Assembly (NCBI GenBank): GCA_031425155.1
Contig: JANPIV010000093.1
Span: 3,621-67,620 of the forward strand
Source: M3007 sp031425155
GTDB lineage: Bacteria > Bacteroidota > Bacteroidia > Chitinophagales > Saprospiraceae
DNA: 64,000 nucleotides
Direction: 5' to 3'
The notes beneath the pieces were generated by a model that saw nothing but the letters and a program-made list of their open reading frames with translations, was not told where the DNA came from and did not search any database. The stretch's first letter is position 1; each line of letters starts with the position of its first letter. Shown here one piece after another: positions 61,028 through 64,000 of this stretch. Position numbers and translations under genes: made by a program.

Positions 61028-62410
61028 CTATTTTTGCACCATTACCTTTTGAAAAAACCGACCACTACCCGCCTGTACCTGCAGCCAATACCAGCCAGCG
61101 GGCAGGTCGGCTATCTCCAACTTTTGGCCGTTGCCGGGCGGTAAAGTGGCTGATTTGACCAGTTGCCCCGCCGCGTTAAACAGTTGCGCGTGTGCATTTT
61201 CGGTGTCTAAATCGGGTGAAAAAACCAACGTCAACGCGCCGCTGCTGACCGGATTGGGGAAAACCTGCATCCCATTCGCAGCCGCAAACGTCACCTGCAC
61301 GATCCGCGAGAATTTACCTTTTCCATCAAAATCCACTTGCCGCAGGCGATAAAAATTCGTACAGCCCCCCTGACACCCCCCCATGAGGGGGGAGATTGGC
61401 TTTTTATCCAAAAAGGAATAATCGTGGCGATCAGTAGTCGTGCCGTTCCCGGCTTCAAAATGCAGGATTTGCCAGTGCTGACCATCGCCGCTGCGCTGCA
61501 CTTCAAAACCGCGATTATTGGTTTCAGAGAAAGTTTGCCAGTTTAAAAGCACGTCCTTCTGGACGGCCCGGGCCGTGAAATCGAGCAATTCCACCGGCAA
61601 AGCATTGGCCAAATCAGAGACCGTAAAAGTGGAAAGAGCATTCAGGCCCGTGGTTTCCACAAAATTCAGAGTCGCATCCCGCAGGCTGAAACCCAGGTTT
61701 TGGAAGCCTGAGCCGCCATCCTGCCAGAGTTCAAGTTCCGTCTCCGTATGGCTGCTCAGCTCGCTATCCAAGTATTCAAAACGCAGGGTGGCATCCAGTC
61801 CCGCGTTGTTAGTCGGCGTGATCTCAAAATAGCGGTTGAGGCCCGTCGTGCCGCCACTGTTGACCGGCACATGGCCCCGCCGGATGGTCGTCGGGCCCAG
61901 ATCGGCGGAGGAAGTCAGATAAACGCCGAGGTGGCCGGGATTGGCCGCATTGGGGGCATTCAGGGCAACGGTTTTGACCACTTCGCCGCCCGTAGGCCCG
62001 ATGATGGAACTCAGATCACTTTCGCCGACCATGTCTCCATTCGCGCCGAGAGTGAGGTCGAAACCATTTAAATCGAGATAACCATTGGTAAAAGTAAGCT
62101 GATTCTGCACCGCCACCTCCGACGACAATTGCGCTGTCGGCCCAGATAGCTCCACCACCAGATTATGAAAAGCGGGCGCATTGTTCCCGCCAATTGGCAG
62201 CGGTGTCGCACCCGTGCCTTTCAGTAAAAAAGTGCTAGTACCGGCTTGAAAAGTGCCATTATTGATAAAATCAGTGCCGTCCAGCGTAATTTGCGCATTG
62301 CCGGTGGCGGTAAAAGTAGCACCGGGTTGGATGAAAATCTGCGCCGGGCTGTTTTGAAAACCCAAAACCAGGAATATGGAAACCAGTGAAAACCGGATAG
62401 AATATTGCAT
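61028..62410 (-). CDS. Secreted protein with T9SS sorting domain
   Basis: A 460-residue exported protein: signal peptide MQYSIRFSLVSIFLVLGF ends near SPAQ, then a beta-helix-like repeat region (ITLDGTDFINNGTFQAGTS), a fibronectin-like part (LDFTARAVQKDVLLNWQTFSE) and a type A T9SS domain (MQVFPNPVSSGALTLVF, LPAGWYWLQV). Residues near 338-351 (ISPLMGGCQGGC) come from an in-frame C/G-rich palindrome. The ATG at 62410 opens the signal peptide. It is 53 bases downstream of the 62464 gene, likely in the same operon. Confidence 0.82.
   Translation of the reverse strand: MQYSIRFSLVSIFLVLGFQNSPAQIFIQPGATFTATGNAQITLDGTDFINNGTFQAGTSTFLLKGTGATPLPIGGNNAPAFHNLVVELSGPTAQLSSEVAVQNQLTFTNGYLDLNGFDLTLGANGDMVGESDLSSIIGPTGGEVVKTVALNAPNAANPGHLGVYLTSSADLGPTTIRRGHVPVNSGGTTGLNRYFEITPTNNAGLDATLRFEYLDSELSSHTETELELWQDGGSGFQNLGFSLRDATLNFVETTGLNALSTFTVSDLANALPVELLDFTARAVQKDVLLNWQTFSETNNRGFEVQRSGDGQHWQILHFEAGNGTTTDRHDYSFLDKKPISPLMGGCQGGCTNFYRLRQVDFDGKGKFSRIVQVTFAAANGMQVFPNPVSSGALTLVFSPDLDTENAHAQLFNAAGQLVKSATLPPGNGQKLEIADLPAGWYWLQVQAGSGRFFQKVMVQK
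61358..61400 (-). repeat. In-frame C/G-rich palindromic insert in the 61028 gene
   Basis: Runs CAGCCCCCCTGACACCCCC then ATGAGGGGGG pair with each other. It encodes ISPLMGGCQGGC within an otherwise ordinary beta-domain linker. Confidence 0.55.
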
Positions 62411-62463
62411 AACCGATGGTGTTGTTTTATAAAAAATAATTGCGTGTCGCCTAAACCCAAAAT

Positions 62464-63684
62464 TCATTTCTTCGCCGCCTCATCCTCTTTGCTAAGGCCC
62501 AATTCCGCAGGCTGCCCGTAGCCTTCCGGGTAGAAATACCGCCCCTTATCGCGCCCCGTTTTTTCCTGCACATCTTGGTACGGATGATCGCGGCACCAGG
62601 CATCGTTACGCACGCCCGTCACCTGCCACGATACTTCGAGACCAGGCGTACCACCGGCGATATCAAAGCGATTATCGGCTATTTTTTTGGCCACAAAAAC
62701 CGGCGCAAACCCGCCAATGCAGGTCAATTGATAGCGAAAATCCTTGTTCAGGGCCTCAAAATAATCGGGCAATTTGATGGTAATTTTGCCCTGCCCATCG
62801 AGTGTGACGGTGCCGCTATATACATTGAGGACTTCGTTGCTTTCGACGCAGGCGTGTTGCAGGGTCTTGTTGGCCGGGTCGAGCGGGTGGTCGGTGAGGA
62901 AGTTTTTGGAGCCATTCGCCACGAAGAAATTTCCAAAAACCTGCACCTCGCCATCGTTTTGCACTTCAAAAACATTCACCCCAGTAGCCCCCTCCGCGAG
63001 GAAAATTTTCTCGTCGCCTGCCTGCGATTGAACGCTCAGCGACACATTGGTATATACACTTCTAAACCCGGCTTGACCGGTAGGCGTGATCCTGAATCGG
63101 CCACCCTGCACGTTGGGCGCATCCACCAGAAATTCGCTGCCGCTACCCACCGACACTTCCGTCTCCACCCGCAGACTGCCATTGACGTGCAACTGGTGCG
63201 TCGGGTTGGTCATATTGTTGATGCCGATCCTGCCGTTGGGCGCAACGAACAAGTCCGAATTGGAGTTGGCATCACCCTGCAAGTGCAGACCGTCATTGGT
63301 ACCACGCAAAGCATTGATTCCAAATATATTGCGACTAATGCCGCTCATCTGGATATTGCCGTTGACCTGTAATCTTTCTATCGGGCTGTTGGTACCGACG
63401 CCTACATTCCCGTTGGCACCTACAAAAAACCGCCCCCCAAGCTGGCCGCCGGAATTAATCTGAAAAACATTGTTGCCACCCATCATGAAGGCCTCCGCAC
63501 GGGTTACCCCGGACACATAACTATTGCCTTCCACATGCAGTTTTTCGGTCGGTGTGGTGGTGCCAATACCCACATTTTGAGCGAACAGGTTTTGCTGAAA
63601 AATAAGGGCGAAAATGAAACACGGGAGGAGCGGGCTGCATTTGCCTTTTTCCGAAAAAAGGAGAGTTGCAAACAGGTGGGCCAT
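62464..63684 (-). CDS. Secreted tail-fibre-like surface protein
   Basis: A 406-residue exported protein with repeated short motifs VGIGTTTPTEKLHVEG, VGVGTNSPIERLQVNG and IGINNMTNPTHQLHVNG, which are typical of fibre/adhesin shafts in Bacteroidota. A C-terminal region TDHPLDPANKTLQHACVES and YSGTVTLDGQGKITIKLP follows and recurs in related surface proteins. There is no T9SS domain. The signal segment is long (PLLPCFIFALIFQQNLFAQ), so the start at 63684 may be a little too early. It is upstream of and probably co-transcribed with the 61028 gene. Confidence 0.75.
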   Translation of the reverse strand: MAHLFATLLFSEKGKCSPLLPCFIFALIFQQNLFAQNVGIGTTTPTEKLHVEGNSYVSGVTRAEAFMMGGNNVFQINSGGQLGGRFFVGANGNVGVGTNSPIERLQVNGNIQMSGISRNIFGINALRGTNDGLHLQGDANSNSDLFVAPNGRIGINNMTNPTHQLHVNGSLRVETEVSVGSGSEFLVDAPNVQGGRFRITPTGQAGFRSVYTNVSLSVQSQAGDEKIFLAEGATGVNVFEVQNDGEVQVFGNFFVANGSKNFLTDHPLDPANKTLQHACVESNEVLNVYSGTVTLDGQGKITIKLPDYFEALNKDFRYQLTCIGGFAPVFVAKKIADNRFDIAGGTPGLEVSWQVTGVRNDAWCRDHPYQDVQEKTGRDKGRYFYPEGYGQPAELGLSKEDEAAKK

Positions 63685-63967
63685 AGTCTGAAATAAATGA
63701 CTTTTGAGAAGAAGTTTTGCTTAAAAAAAGCCTGATTGATTTGCTTTTTTCTTTGCCTCAAAAGTCGGGGGCCGCTCACCCGGAAACGGTGGATTCGCTG
63801 ACAGGAATGGTGGACGCAGCAGTGCATCGGGTGGATTTGGCCACAAAAAAGGTGGAAAAAACAACGGAAAAGACGAAAAAGGGTTGTTTTAGGGTAAAAA
63901 ACATTACTATTCAGGTAGCCGCAGCGCGGCGAAATATTTGTAGCCTATTAATCACCCATTAGGTCTT

Positions 63968-64000
63968 GGAGGTGCAGCGCACCGGAATACGTTCCGGTGC
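63968..64000. repeat. GCACCGGAA hairpin repeat at window end
   Basis: GCACCGGAA-TACG-TTCCGGTGC, a perfect hairpin preceded by GGAGGTGCAGC and cut by the window edge. The 63685-63967 spacer contains no supported gene. Confidence 0.6.

Noticed and set aside
63717..63962. An 81-residue plus-strand frame near the window end
   Set aside because: No recognisable start context or domain. It runs across repeat-like sequence (GTAGCCGCAGCGCGGCG) and is probably chance.
1..64000. tRNA, rRNA, prophage or complete insertion sequence
   Set aside because: No T-arm or A-box-like tRNA patterns, rRNA sequence, phage genes or DDE transposase were seen on either strand.

Overview
The window is a chromosomal stretch from a member of the Bacteroidota, most likely the Saprospiria/Saprospiraceae lineage (inference). 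The grounds are nine proteins with C-terminal type IX secretion (T9SS) sorting domains, Bacteroidota-type promoter boxes (TAnnTTTG, best at 32495-32524 and 5176-5205), the short RpoD of this phylum, the TPR/DUF4292/EnvC-like gene trio, the DUF1800-DUF1501 pair, and a YncE-like cobalamin-binding lipoprotein behind a cobalamin riboswitch. No rRNA, tRNA, CRISPR array, prophage or conventional insertion sequence was seen.

Layout. 1-3.2 kb: end of an HscA-type Hsp70, a Bax-inhibitor-1 membrane protein, a small membrane protein and a DUF1573 lipoprotein. 3.4-9.2 kb: tandem paralogous secreted PA-domain proteins and a BNR-like secreted protein. 9.2-10.4 kb: a PIN-domain toxin-antitoxin pair between diverged direct repeats. 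10.6-13.9 kb: DUF1800/DUF1501. 14-19.4 kb: a REP-associated (RAYT-like) transposase, DoxX, a very acidic small protein and a type IIG restriction-modification enzyme. 19.5-21.8 kb: cobalamin riboswitch, BtuG-like lipoprotein and a secreted cupredoxin. 21.8-33.2 kb: ABC permease, GHMP kinase, retropepsin-like protein, gcvP, the envelope trio, etfBA and a DUF151 nuclease. 33.4-41 kb: two large secreted proteins, a GNAT and an NAD(P)-binding protein around a 700-bp gap that may hold a small RNA. 41.5-45.8 kb: a four-part TIR-CHAT-NB-ARC-TPR protein, the best candidate for an undescribed immune module. 46-51.2 kb: housekeeping genes (sucD, divIC/ftsB-like, adk, pfkB, alkA-like, SDR, DoxX). 51.4-64 kb: a 1,723-residue secreted dockerin-containing protein, rpoD, an MBL hydrolase, a PBP4-type peptidase and two further surface proteins.

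Two themes cross the window. First, the cell surface: much of the coding capacity is T9SS cargo, and two of the largest cargo proteins combine a dockerin-like pair of Ca-binding loops with a cohesin-like fold ahead of the sorting domain. Second, palindromic repeats: at least five families of short hairpins lie between genes, and some lie in frame inside genes. One family, starting GTACCGGCGGG, occurs seven times in full and reads VPAGSAA wherever it is inside a gene. A RAYT-like transposase, itself carrying in-frame inverted repeats and a 12-bp tandem repeat, is the obvious candidate mobiliser, but that link is inference.

All calls come from reading the sequence and translations. No database search or structure prediction was run.
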